From an uncultured Lentisphaeria bacterium (lineage in GTDB: Bacteria > Verrucomicrobiota > Lentisphaeria > Victivallales > Victivallaceae): a DNA stretch of 5,520 nt. Below are positions 1 to 5,447 of this stretch, in pieces (the first letter of the stretch is position 1; the number at the start of each line of letters is the position of its first letter). The position numbers and the translations under genes are program-made. The notes under the pieces are model-generated. The model saw nothing but the letters and a program-made list of their open reading frames with translations, had not been told where the DNA came from and ran no database searches. The stretch covers positions 1-5,520 of the forward strand of contig CAIJKT010000270.1 of the NCBI GenBank assembly GCA_903821255.1. Reading direction: 5' to 3'.

Positions 1-1
1 C

Positions 2-748
2 TCCATGCTGAACAGCTATTCCGGCTGGGCGGCTGCGGCCACCGGTTTCATGCTGAGCAACGACCTGCTGATTGTCACCGGCGCGCTGGTCGGCAGCAGC
101 GGGGCCATTCTTAGCTATATCATGTGCCGGGCGATGAACCGGAATTTCATCAGCGTCATTGCCGGAGGATTCGGCGGCGGCGCTCCCGCGGGCGGCACCG
201 CGGCGGTGATTGAAGGCGACGTCACTCCTGTCAGCGCCGCCGAAACCGCGAAGCTGCTGCTGGAAGCTAAAAATATCGTGATTGTTCCGGGCTACGGCAT
301 GGCGGTCGCGCAGGCGCAGCACGCGGTAAATGAAATCACCAAACTGCTGCGCGGCAAGGGCAAAACTGTCCGCTTCGGCATCCATCCGGTCGCCGGACGC
401 ATGCCGGGACACATGAATGTGCTGCTGGCGGAAGCGAAAGTCCCTTACGACATCGTGTTTGAAATGGACGAAATCAACGAGGATTTCCCCAAAGTTGACG
501 TTTCCATTGTGATCGGCGCGAATGACATTGTCAATCCCTCCGCCATGAATGACCCCACCAGCCCGATTGCCGGAATGCCGGTGCTTGAGGTCTGGAAAAG
601 CCGGACCACGATTGCCATGAAACGCAGCATGGCCTCCGGTTATGCCGGCGTCGGCAATCCGCTTTTCGTCATGGAAAACACCCGCATGTTGTTCGGCGAC
701 GCCAAGGAAACCCTGCAGGCGGTCTTGAAGGAACTGAGAGCGGAATAA
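2..748 (+). CDS. pntB: NAD(P) transhydrogenase subunit beta, C-terminal part (5' end outside window)
   Basis: This is the C-terminal part of the beta subunit of the proton-translocating Re/Si-specific transhydrogenase, an inner-membrane enzyme that couples hydride transfer between NADH and NADP+ to proton movement. The frame is open from base 2, so the gene starts upstream; about 248 residues remain of a family length near 460. Counting from the methionine at base 5, residues 20-41 are a hydrophobic helix ([11 protein letters not shown] and onward), the end of membrane domain II. The soluble NADP(H)-binding domain III follows from about residue 75. Its signatures are [10 protein letters not shown] (96-105), [20 protein letters not shown] (127-146), [11 protein letters not shown] (170-180), MPVLEVWKS (191-199) and [16 protein letters not shown] (206-221), the motif that closes over NADP. 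No domain III motif is visibly missing or broken. pntA is expected upstream but is not visible. The next gene begins 12 bases after the stop, suggesting co-transcription. Confidence 0.97.
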   Translation, partial: SMLNSYSGWAAAATGFMLSNDLLIVTGALVGSSGAILSYIMCRAMNRNFISVIAGGFGGGAPAGGTAAVIEGDVTPVSAAETAKLLLEAKNIVIVPGYGMAVAQAQHAVNEITKLLRGKGKTVRFGIHPVAGRMPGHMNVLLAEAKVPYDIVFEMDEINEDFPKVDVSIVIGANDIVNPSAMNDPTSPIAGMPVLEVWKSRTTIAMKRSMASGYAGVGNPLFVMENTRMLFGDAKETLQAVLKELRAE

Positions 749-760
749 TATCAAAGGATA

Positions 761-1213
761 ATGGAAAAGCACTACGACTATTTGAATAAAATAGACAAGG
801 ACGCCTGCAATCTGATCCAGGGCTTGCAGGCCGTCCAGGCTCACGAGGGTTTTGTCTCAAAACAGAGCATTGCCGCCGTGGCCAAATATTTTTCCATGCC
901 CGAAGCCGACGTTGCAGACGTGCTGTCTTTTTACGCGCAGTTCCGCCGGAGCAGACCGGCCAGATTCCGCATTGCCGTCTGCGACGGCACCGCCTGTCAT
1001 GTCAAAGGCGCTCCGCAGCTTCTCGACTGGATTGCCGCCGAACTGGGCATCAAAAGCGGCGAAACCGACGAAAATGGCTTATTCTCCCTGGAAACCACCG
1101 GCTGTCTCGGCTGCTGCCCTCTGGCCCCGGCCATGAGCATCAACGGCAAAATCTTCGGCAAGCTCGACCGTCCCGCCGCGATTAAGATTATAAAAGATCA
1201 CCGCAGACAATAG
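761..1213 (+). CDS. NuoE-family thioredoxin-like [2Fe-2S] subunit (NADH-linked oxidoreductase subunit E-like)
   Basis: This 150-residue protein belongs to the family of the 24 kDa subunit of complex I (NuoE) and of the matching subunits of NAD-linked hydrogenases (HoxE, HndA/HydC type). It carries one [2Fe-2S] cluster next to a flavin- and NADH-binding partner. The N-terminal helical part (residues 17-62) has the family pattern around LQAVQAHEGFVSKQSI and VADVLSFYAQF. The thioredoxin-like part has ligands C74 and C79 in CDGTACHVKG and C115 and C119 in TTGCLGCCPLAPAM, so all four cluster cysteines are present; C118 is an extra one. The ATG at 761 is preceded by AAAGGA at 753-758, closer than usual, but the family N-terminus fits this start. 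It lies 12 bases after pntB, so probably in one operon. No NuoF-like partner follows; non-coding repeats come next. The exact complex cannot be named, so no symbol is given. Confidence 0.9.
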   Translation: MEKHYDYLNKIDKDACNLIQGLQAVQAHEGFVSKQSIAAVAKYFSMPEADVADVLSFYAQFRRSRPARFRIAVCDGTACHVKGAPQLLDWIAAELGIKSGETDENGLFSLETTGCLGCCPLAPAMSINGKIFGKLDRPAAIKIIKDHRRQ

Positions 1214-1220
1214 GAAGATA

Positions 1221-1248
1221 GAAGTCAGAAGTCAGGAGTCAGGAGTCA
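1221..1248. repeat. Tandem 7-mer array GRAGTCA, four units
   Basis: Four consecutive 7-base units begin 7 bases after the stop codon of the nuoE-like gene: GAAGTCA, GAAGTCA, GGAGTCA, GGAGTCA, followed by GA. The first two units are identical and the last two are identical, differing at one base. Heptanucleotide tandem repeats are known in cyanobacteria and other bacteria. Function is unknown; slippage during replication would explain copy changes. Confidence 0.9.
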
Positions 1249-1302
1249 GAATAAATCCTGAAAGCAGAGAATAATACAGGAAGTTAGGGAATTCAGAAGA
1301 AA

Positions 1303-1315
1303 GCGCCAGCGGCGC
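1303..1315. repeat. Small inverted repeat GCGCC-AGC-GGCGC
   Basis: A perfect 5-base-pair stem with a 3-base loop, the first of a row of hairpins in this intergenic region. On its own it could be chance; its position directly before the terminator-like hairpin makes it part of the same composite. Confidence 0.5.
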
Positions 1316-1332
1316 GACATATTCCCGGGAGC

Positions 1333-1361
1333 GCCGGTCGTCTGACCGGCTTTAGGTTTTT
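1333..1361 (+). terminator. Probable Rho-independent terminator of the pntB-nuoE-like operon
   Basis: GCCGGTC (1333-1339), loop GTCT, then GACCGGC (1344-1350) form a perfect GC-rich 7-base-pair stem with a tetraloop. TTTAGGTTTTTT follows on the plus strand. Position, stem strength and T-rich tail fit an intrinsic terminator for transcripts coming from pntB and the nuoE-like gene, 120 bases past the stop. The T tract is interrupted by AGG, and the stem sits among other hairpins, so it may instead be part of a dispersed repeat that has been co-opted. Confidence 0.6.
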
Positions 1362-1365
1362 TCCA

Positions 1366-1412
1366 CAAAAAATGTTTTTTGGATTTGCCCTTACGGCAAA
1401 ACCGGCGGTTTT
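1366..1412. repeat. Three adjacent short hairpins
   Basis: Three perfect inverted repeats follow each other: CAAAAAA/TTTTTTG (1366-1372 with 1375-1381, loop TG), TTTGCC/GGCAAA (1384-1389 with 1395-1400, loop CTTAC) and AAAACC/GGTTTT (1398-1403 with 1407-1412, loop GGC). The last two overlap by three bases, so they are alternative folds. They run straight into the 8-mer array, which suggests one composite repeat unit. Confidence 0.65.
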
Positions 1413-1441
1413 CTGTGTCTCTGTGTCTCTGTGTCTCTGTG
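1413..1441. repeat. Tandem 8-mer array CTGTGTCT, about 3.6 units, ending in GGTTAA
   Basis: Three exact copies of CTGTGTCT (1413, 1421 and 1429) and a partial fourth (CTGTG, 1437-1441) are followed by GTTAAG. Read on the minus strand this is CTTAACCACAGAGACACAGA and onward. From memory, stretches of this kind recur between genes in many environmental bacteria and give spurious peptides rich in TETQRHRE; that recollection needs a search. No function is established. Confidence 0.9.
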
Positions 1442-1549
1442 GTTAAGCCCCCTTGAAAACTCTGCAAATTTCGCCGCCGCGGATTGTATCGGAAGAAATC
1501 AATGATAATATTTTCCATCGCATGTCTTTTTCGTGATCTTGTTGCATGC

Positions 1550-1555
1550 AGGGAG
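1550..1555 (+). promoter_or_regulatory. Ribosome-binding site AGGGAG of the FGE-like gene
   Basis: AGGGAG lies 5 bases before the ATG at 1561 and favours that codon over the ATG three codons later at 1570. The first start also gives a normal lysine-containing signal-peptide N-terminus. Confidence 0.65.
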
Positions 1556-1560
1556 CATAA

Positions 1561-2304
1561 ATGAAAAAAATGTTGTTAAAACTGTTCGTGCTGATGTTGA
1601 TATCGGTGTCGGGCTTGACGCTGTTGGCGGCGGAGAAGGAACTGCCGGTTGCGGGCGCCGACTGGAAGGTCCCGGCTGTCGGCATGGAATTCGTCTGGAT
1701 CAAGGCGCTGGAGAGCTGGGTGGGAAAGTATGAAGTGACGAACGGGGAATACCGGAAATTCAAGCCGGATCACAACAGCCAAAGCTATCTGAATCATTCA
1801 CTGAACGGCGACCGCCAGCCGGTGGTATTTATTTCCTTTGACAATGCCGTCGAATACGCCAAATGGCTGACCGCGCTGGAACAGAAGGCCGGCCGGTTGC
1901 CGGACGGCTGCCGCTACCGTCTGCCAACCCGGGATGAATGGATGACATTCTGCCAGTGCGGCGACGGCCGTTTATATCCGTGGGGGGATGAGGTGCCTCC
2001 GGCGTATGGCAATTATGCCGGACGCGAAGCGGGCGGAGAATGGGCCAGAATCGCCGGTTACAATGATGGTTTCCCGGTATCCTGTCCGGTGGAGCAGAGC
2101 GGCAGAAATGACTGGGGTTTGTACGGCGTCGGCGGCAATGCCTGGGAATGCACCGTGAAAACGACATCGGATTTATCGTATGACTCGTGGCGCGGCGCAT
2201 CCTGGGGCAATAACTTGCCCGTCAGTCTGCAATCGCGAATCCGCTTCATCAGTTTCGATCCGTCCCGTTACTGCGGTTTCCGCCTAGTTCTCACCCGGTT
2301 CTGA
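1561..2304 (+). CDS. Exported FGE-sulfatase-fold (SUMF1-type) protein lacking the catalytic cysteines
   Basis: This 247-residue protein has a typical signal peptide: basic MKKMLLK, a hydrophobic core, and probable cleavage near LLAA at 21-24. The mature part follows the formylglycine-generating-enzyme/sulfatase-modifying-factor fold: GKYEVTNGEYRKF (55-67), PVVFISFDNAVEYAKWL (87-103), YRLPTRDEWMTFC (119-131), YPWGDE (139-144), DWGLYGVGGNAWECTV (184-199), RGASW (211-215) and CGFRLV (238-243). In true FGEs a cysteine pair lies just after RGGS (C336 and C341 in human SUMF1). Aligned by eye, those sites here are N217 and S222, so sulfatase activation is unlikely. Non-enzymatic relatives act in binding or in other chemistries such as EgtB- and PvdO-like proteins; the role here is unknown. 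At about 220 mature residues it is a compact single domain. It stands alone, with no adjacent sulfatase, and converges with the minus-strand gene downstream. Confidence 0.9.
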   Translation: MKKMLLKLFVLMLISVSGLTLLAAEKELPVAGADWKVPAVGMEFVWIKALESWVGKYEVTNGEYRKFKPDHNSQSYLNHSLNGDRQPVVFISFDNAVEYAKWLTALEQKAGRLPDGCRYRLPTRDEWMTFCQCGDGRLYPWGDEVPPAYGNYAGREAGGEWARIAGYNDGFPVSCPVEQSGRNDWGLYGVGGNAWECTVKTTSDLSYDSWRGASWGNNLPVSLQSRIRFISFDPSRYCGFRLVLTRF

Positions 2305-2321
2305 AACTGCATCACGATTTA

Positions 2322-2376
2322 GCAGGGCTTGTCCGCCGCAGGCGTGGATACACACTGAAGTATACGCAGGGCTTGT
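2322..2376. repeat. 11-base direct repeat GCAGGGCTTGT flanking a small hairpin, between convergent genes
   Basis: GCAGGGCTTGT occurs at 2322-2332 and again at 2366-2376. The last T of the first copy begins an imperfect hairpin, TCCGCC (2332-2337), GCA, GGCG-T-GGA (2341-2348), with one bulged T. The element fills most of the 82-base gap between the stop codons of the FGE-like gene and the minus-strand gene. There is no good T tract on either strand, so a bidirectional terminator is possible but not shown. Confidence 0.6.
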
Positions 2377-2386
2377 ATCTTTGTTG

Positions 2387-4459
2387 TTATTCAACCTTTA
2401 CCCGTCCGCTGCCTCCACAACGAGAGCATCGATTTATACCGTCACGGCCATTACCGCCGCACCACGGACACTTATTCCAGCCGGGTTGAAGTGTCTGCGT
2501 CCCACTAGATTTAGCGCTGATGGAAGTGTTTGACATTACTTCAGCTTTGAGGGTTAGTGGTTTGAGGACTTCACCATTGAATCCATATCCTAACGCGGGC
2601 ATATTACGGACAATGGCTTCATCAGGAGTATCTTTGCCTATTTGATTACGGATAAGCATTGTATTGTTAACCCAAAGTTCCACGACCGTGACGGGTGATT
2701 TAAATCCAGACCCCTTCTCTGATATTTTCCACTTCCACATGCCCGCATTTGGAACTTCAACTATGCCCTCGGTGGACCTTCGCAAAGTGTAGACGTGTTT
2801 GTCTTCCTTATATCCTGCAAGTTGAACAATACGACAACGAAACGAGCCGCTAAAACCTAACTTCCACGTTGTATTGTAATTGACATAATAATCGCCCCCC
2901 ACGAAGAGCGTTGAACTAATGCGGCTACCCTTCGGATGTTGAATAGACGTGCTTCCGCCGGTATTGTTCTGTGTAAAATCGACGAGTTCGATCTGGCGCC
3001 GCAGTTCGGCATTACGCTCCTTCTGCTCTGCCAATATCTTTTGCGCCGCTGCTTGTTTCTGCTCGGGAGTCGCCCTGACTACGTCCTTAATATCAGGCTT
3101 GGAAACGACTCGAGTTGAAAAAATTGTTCGCGCAGGATTTTCGGGGACTCTAATACTGAAACTCTTATCAGTTTCCGCAATGATATCTCCTTCGAGTATT
3201 TCACCGTTAATCAATACCAGTTTGTCACAGACGATTGTTGTTTTGGCAGATGATTTCTTTGCATTCTCAACAGGGAGCTTTGTTTCCTCCATTTTATTGG
3301 AACGATTCTCCAGTTTTTGTCCCGCATTGTCCGCCACGGGAGGTTGTTGTTGAGCCGGTAATACTGCTGTGCTGGAAGTTTCAGCCTGCTGTCTGGCGGC
3401 TTGATCAATTACCTGCCCGCGAAAAACCGGATCGAACCGGCACCGTGAAGCTGCGTCCATGTCTGCAAATGGAATCTCTTCCCGGGTATCCTGCTCGGAA
3501 AGTACCACATTAGACGCCGTTATCGCTTCGACTGTGCCGGTAATCCCTACACCGCGCCGGTAGAGTTTAACGGTTGCACCTACTGTCCACACTGGTAGTT
3601 TCCGGTCATACTCGGTTACCAGTGCGGAGCGGATTTTTTGTAAGTCCGGGAGCGTGGCTTCGGTTTTGGGTTGTTCAATTTTCTTGACACTTTCCAGATT
3701 TTTCGTAGCATGTACAGGGGTCTCGGCAACTGATGCCTTCGCTAACTGAAGCGGCGGTAAACCGGCAAAATCTTCTGCAGGTCCTTGATATGACCAGTAG
3801 CTTGATTTGCTGCCCGTAAACAAAATAGTAATGGTCCGTCCATTGTTCCCCTTCCATGTTTCAAAAAAACCAACAAGTGCGGGATTGAATGCTACTATTC
3901 CGTTTCTGAGCAACTTGCAAGGATTATTGGCGACCGTGATATCAGATGAATATTCATGAAATTCATATTCTACATCAAAATTGATACTGTAGCTGCCTCC
4001 ACTCTTTCGTGTAATGTAAATATTCTGTCGTAACTTCCTGGCCGGGATAAATGTATTGCTGGAGTCGAGCATTCCTTCCTTGGAGACATCGTTTCCCCTG
4101 ATAGTGCTTATTTTAACTCCTTTTGCTATAGCATCCCTTGCATCCTTGTTAATTTGATTTGAGACTGTTTCAAATTCATCCAGTATTTCTCCGCCTTTTG
4201 TCTGTTTATTCGATTCAAGCGCATCGCCTACGCTTCTGAAACCGATACGTAACAGGCCGGTACCCAGCATTGAGTCTACTTCTGCAACACTCATTCCCTG
4301 CCGAATCTGTTTATAGGTAAAAATCGTAACTTTAGGCGGAGAAAGCAAAAGCGTATAGGCATAGTATGCAACCGCAATGAAAACGATGATCCATGCAGTT
4401 TTTTTAATTCCAGCCTTGGTCGGAGGGAAAAGTACAAGCTCGCCAAGATTAATTTTCAT
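2387..4459 (-). CDS. Unrecognised 690-residue membrane-anchored multi-module protein with C-terminal CxxCGGxG pair
   Basis: I do not recognise this protein as a whole. A basic N-terminus (K15, K19, K20) precedes one hydrophobic helix at 21-40, predicting the rest lies outside the inner membrane. Residues 46-66 (TIFTYKQIRQGMSVAEVDSML, then G66) resemble the I-x2-GM-x3-V-x3-LG motif of SmpA/BamE-like domains. A lysine/proline/glutamine-rich linker (240-275) leads to a small beta module at 296-338 (ITGTVEAITASNVVL, then EEIPFADM). A low-complexity stretch (355-408) is followed by a similar module at 413-462 (LVLINGEILEGDIIAET). Residues 463-490 are a charged helix or short coiled coil; 505-655 look beta-rich. 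The C-terminus has CPWCGGNG (664-671) and CSRCGGSG (678-685), like half a DnaJ zinc-binding region. A strong AGGAGG supports the ATG at 4459. Sampled lines are 42-52% GC against 75% in a pntB line, so transfer is possible. It is convergent with the FGE-like gene. Confidence 0.88.
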   Translation of the reverse strand: MKINLGELVLFPPTKAGIKKTAWIIVFIAVAYYAYTLLLSPPKVTIFTYKQIRQGMSVAEVDSMLGTGLLRIGFRSVGDALESNKQTKGGEILDEFETVSNQINKDARDAIAKGVKISTIRGNDVSKEGMLDSSNTFIPARKLRQNIYITRKSGGSYSINFDVEYEFHEYSSDITVANNPCKLLRNGIVAFNPALVGFFETWKGNNGRTITILFTGSKSSYWSYQGPAEDFAGLPPLQLAKASVAETPVHATKNLESVKKIEQPKTEATLPDLQKIRSALVTEYDRKLPVWTVGATVKLYRRGVGITGTVEAITASNVVLSEQDTREEIPFADMDAASRCRFDPVFRGQVIDQAARQQAETSSTAVLPAQQQPPVADNAGQKLENRSNKMEETKLPVENAKKSSAKTTIVCDKLVLINGEILEGDIIAETDKSFSIRVPENPARTIFSTRVVSKPDIKDVVRATPEQKQAAAQKILAEQKERNAELRRQIELVDFTQNNTGGSTSIQHPKGSRISSTLFVGGDYYVNYNTTWKLGFSGSFRCRIVQLAGYKEDKHVYTLRRSTEGIVEVPNAGMWKWKISEKGSGFKSPVTVVELWVNNTMLIRNQIGKDTPDEAIVRNMPALGYGFNGEVLKPLTLKAEVMSNTSISAKSSGTQTLQPGWNKCPWCGGNGRDGINRCSRCGGSGRVKVE

Positions 4460-4469
4460 CTGTTTTCGC

Positions 4470-4475
4470 CCTCCT
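4470..4475 (-). promoter_or_regulatory. Strong ribosome-binding site AGGAGG of the 690-residue protein
   Basis: On the minus strand AGGAGG lies 10 bases before the ATG whose first base is 4459. It is the best Shine-Dalgarno match in the window, and it fixes the start so that the hydrophobic anchor sits at residues 21-40. Confidence 0.8.
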
Positions 4476-4489
4476 CATATAATTATGTG

Positions 4490-4519
4490 ATTATTGCAAA
4501 TATCTAAACGCTGTAACAA
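4490..4519 (-). promoter_or_regulatory. Possible sigma70-type promoter for the 690-residue gene
   Basis: On the minus strand TTGTTA (bases 4519-4514, 4 of 6 match to TTGACA) and AATAAT (4495-4490, 5 of 6 match to TATAAT) are separated by 18 bases. They lie about 30 bases upstream of the start codon. The region is so AT-rich that matches of this quality are expected by chance, so this is only a candidate. Confidence 0.25.
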
Positions 4520-4558
4520 TATAGGTTAACTAACTAAATAATCAATAAAAAGCGTTTA
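4505..4558. repeat. Perfect 8-base inverted repeat TAAACGCT ... AGCGTTTA
   Basis: TAAACGCT at 4505-4512 and its exact reverse complement AGCGTTTA at 4551-4558 are 38 bases apart. They bracket the candidate -35 of the minus-strand gene. The spacing suits paired operator half-sites on nearby helical faces better than an RNA hairpin, but no regulator is known and chance cannot be excluded. Confidence 0.45.
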
Positions 4559-4848
4559 TTTTACTGTCCGGCAACCGTGCAAGGTACTGCCGTGTAGTAA
4601 ATTAAGCAGGGTAAATTCATCCGTGTCGGACCATATAATCCAATCTTGTTATGTATGATTTAAGGATAATAGGTTAAAAACTATGTTCAAAGCTATTTTA
4701 AAGACGACTTCTTTGATTTAAGCTTTTCATCTTAAGTCGCTTCATGGTGAAAAGAAAAGAATCTCTGTGCAGGGGAATTGATATTCAGGACCGGATGAAC
4801 TATTATTATGAAATACCTGATAAATGTCGGGCTGGATGTTAATTGCGC

Positions 4849-4855
4849 AAAAGGA
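4849..4855 (+). promoter_or_regulatory. Ribosome-binding site AAAAGGA deciding the start of the membrane protein
   Basis: AAAAGGA ends 7 bases before the ATG at 4863, a normal spacing, with a second AGGA at 4857-4860. The in-frame ATG at 4824 has no such site and would add 13 polar residues in front of the hydrophobic N-terminus, so 4863 is preferred. Confidence 0.65.
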
Positions 4856-4862
4856 CAGGAAT

Positions 4863-5414
4863 ATGTTTTTCAAACTGCTATTGGCGTTTTCTCCGTGGCT
4901 GGCGTTTCTGTTCATTGCCGGCGGCGGCGGACTGTTCCGCCTGAAACTCGGGCTGGCGGCGGGGCTGGTTTTATGTGTGGTTATGGGCATTACCCGGCTG
5001 CACCGGGGGATCATCCTGTGGGTGGGGTTAGTCTTCTTCAGTTGCGCGATGCTGGCGGTGGGGGGATTCAACAGCATGTGGACCGCGAAACACATGGGCA
5101 TAATGGCCAACGGGGCAATGGCTGCCGCCACCTGGCTGTCCATTATTCTCAGGAAAACATTCACCATGGACTATGCCCGGTCGCATACCGACCCGTCGCT
5201 CTGGGACAGTCCGCTGTTTATCCGGACGAACACGGTCATAACCGCTGTCTGGGGGCTGGCCTTCACGTTCAACACCATTCTGGCCTGGGGGAAGATGGAG
5301 CATTTCATATTGTCCGCCCCGGCATACGAGGTAATTACCTATGCCGTGCTCCTCGGGACGGTATGCTTTACAAGCTGGTATCCGGCGCATATTCGCCGCG
5401 TAAAAAATCCGTGA
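4863..5414 (+). CDS. Small polytopic inner-membrane protein, family unnamed
   Basis: The 183-residue product is strongly hydrophobic, with about six likely membrane segments at residues 3-20, 26-42, 47-67, 75-97, 122-143 and 153-173. It ends in a basic tail (HIRRVKNP). The loop between segments four and five carries the most distinctive stretch: TFTMDYARSHTDPSLWDSPL (99-118) followed by FIRTNTVITAVW (119-130). From memory this resembles a conserved bacterial membrane family with the pattern FT-x2-YAR, W-x-SP-x-F, N-x2-IT-x-VWG. I cannot attach a function, and it shows no transporter or enzyme motif I know. The start is set by AAAAGGA at 4849-4855. GC is higher than in the upstream intergenic DNA, like the transhydrogenase genes. 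It is divergent from the 690-residue gene, and nothing in the sequence ties them functionally. An overlapping longer open frame from 4808 is the shadow: its translation is polar, basic and low in membrane character. Confidence 0.8.
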   Translation: MFFKLLLAFSPWLAFLFIAGGGGLFRLKLGLAAGLVLCVVMGITRLHRGIILWVGLVFFSCAMLAVGGFNSMWTAKHMGIMANGAMAAATWLSIILRKTFTMDYARSHTDPSLWDSPLFIRTNTVITAVWGLAFTFNTILAWGKMEHFILSAPAYEVITYAVLLGTVCFTSWYPAHIRRVKNP

Positions 5415-5447
5415 AGCCTGCATTATACTCTGCACGGCTGAAATTTT
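5415..5447 (+). terminator. Weak terminator-like hairpin after the membrane protein gene
   Basis: AGCCTGCA (5415-5422) pairs with TGCA-C-GGCT (5431-5439), leaving one bulged C and an 8-base loop; GAAATTTT follows. It starts directly after the stop codon. The short, displaced T run makes it a modest terminator at best. Confidence 0.35.

Larger units (their letters stand above)
1214..1560. other. Repeat- and hairpin-rich intergenic region
   Basis: This non-coding stretch of about 350 bases separates the transhydrogenase pair from the FGE-like gene. In order it holds a 7-mer tandem array (1221-1248), an unremarkable AT-leaning stretch, five small hairpins between 1303 and 1412, an 8-mer tandem array (1413-1441), and about 115 bases that should contain the promoter and ribosome-binding site of the next gene. 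Open frames crossing it translate into simple-repeat peptides such as TTETQRHRDTE and are not believable proteins. No tRNA or recognisable riboswitch was seen. Confidence 0.7.
4460..4862. other. AT-rich divergent intergenic region
   Basis: About 400 bases separate the two divergent start codons. The line from 4501 is only about 23% GC. Visible contents are the ribosome-binding site and candidate promoter of the minus-strand gene, a perfect 8-base inverted repeat (4505-4512 with 4551-4558), an exact TATAAT at 4634-4639 on the plus strand without a convincing -35 box, a weak hairpin at 4715-4738, and the ribosome-binding site of the plus-strand membrane protein. The small open frames inside (12 and 32 codons) lack support. 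No riboswitch or RNA gene was recognised. Confidence 0.6.

Noticed and set aside
1221..1441. CRISPR array
   Set aside because: The repeats are 7 and 8 bases in direct tandem without spacers, and no cas gene is present.
1246..1763. Minus-strand open frames through the repeat-rich intergenic region
   Set aside because: The peptides come from simple repeats (TTETQRHRDTE type) or are antisense to the signal-peptide gene.
1561..2304. Active formylglycine-generating enzyme for sulfatases
   Set aside because: The two catalytic cysteine positions after the RGASW motif are Asn and Ser, and no sulfatase is adjacent.
2949..3513. Plus-strand open frames opposite the 690-residue gene
   Set aside because: They are antisense to a long, well-supported gene, lack ribosome-binding sites and show no domain.
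4634..4639. Exact TATAAT as a -10 box for the membrane protein gene
   Set aside because: No acceptable -35 hexamer lies 16-18 bases upstream, and it is over 220 bases from the start codon in AT-rich DNA.
4561..4640. Riboswitch in the GC-richer patch near CCGGCAACCGTGCAAGG
   Set aside because: No known riboswitch core or consistent multi-helix fold could be built by eye.
4684..4722. A 12-codon frame as a possible leader peptide (MFKAILKTTSLI)
   Set aside because: It has no regulatory codon run and no convincing attenuator structure after it.
4744..4842. A 32-codon plus-strand frame beginning MVKRKESLCRG
   Set aside because: There is no clear ribosome-binding site, no recognisable pattern, and it lies in AT-rich intergenic DNA. 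A real small peptide cannot be excluded but is not supported.
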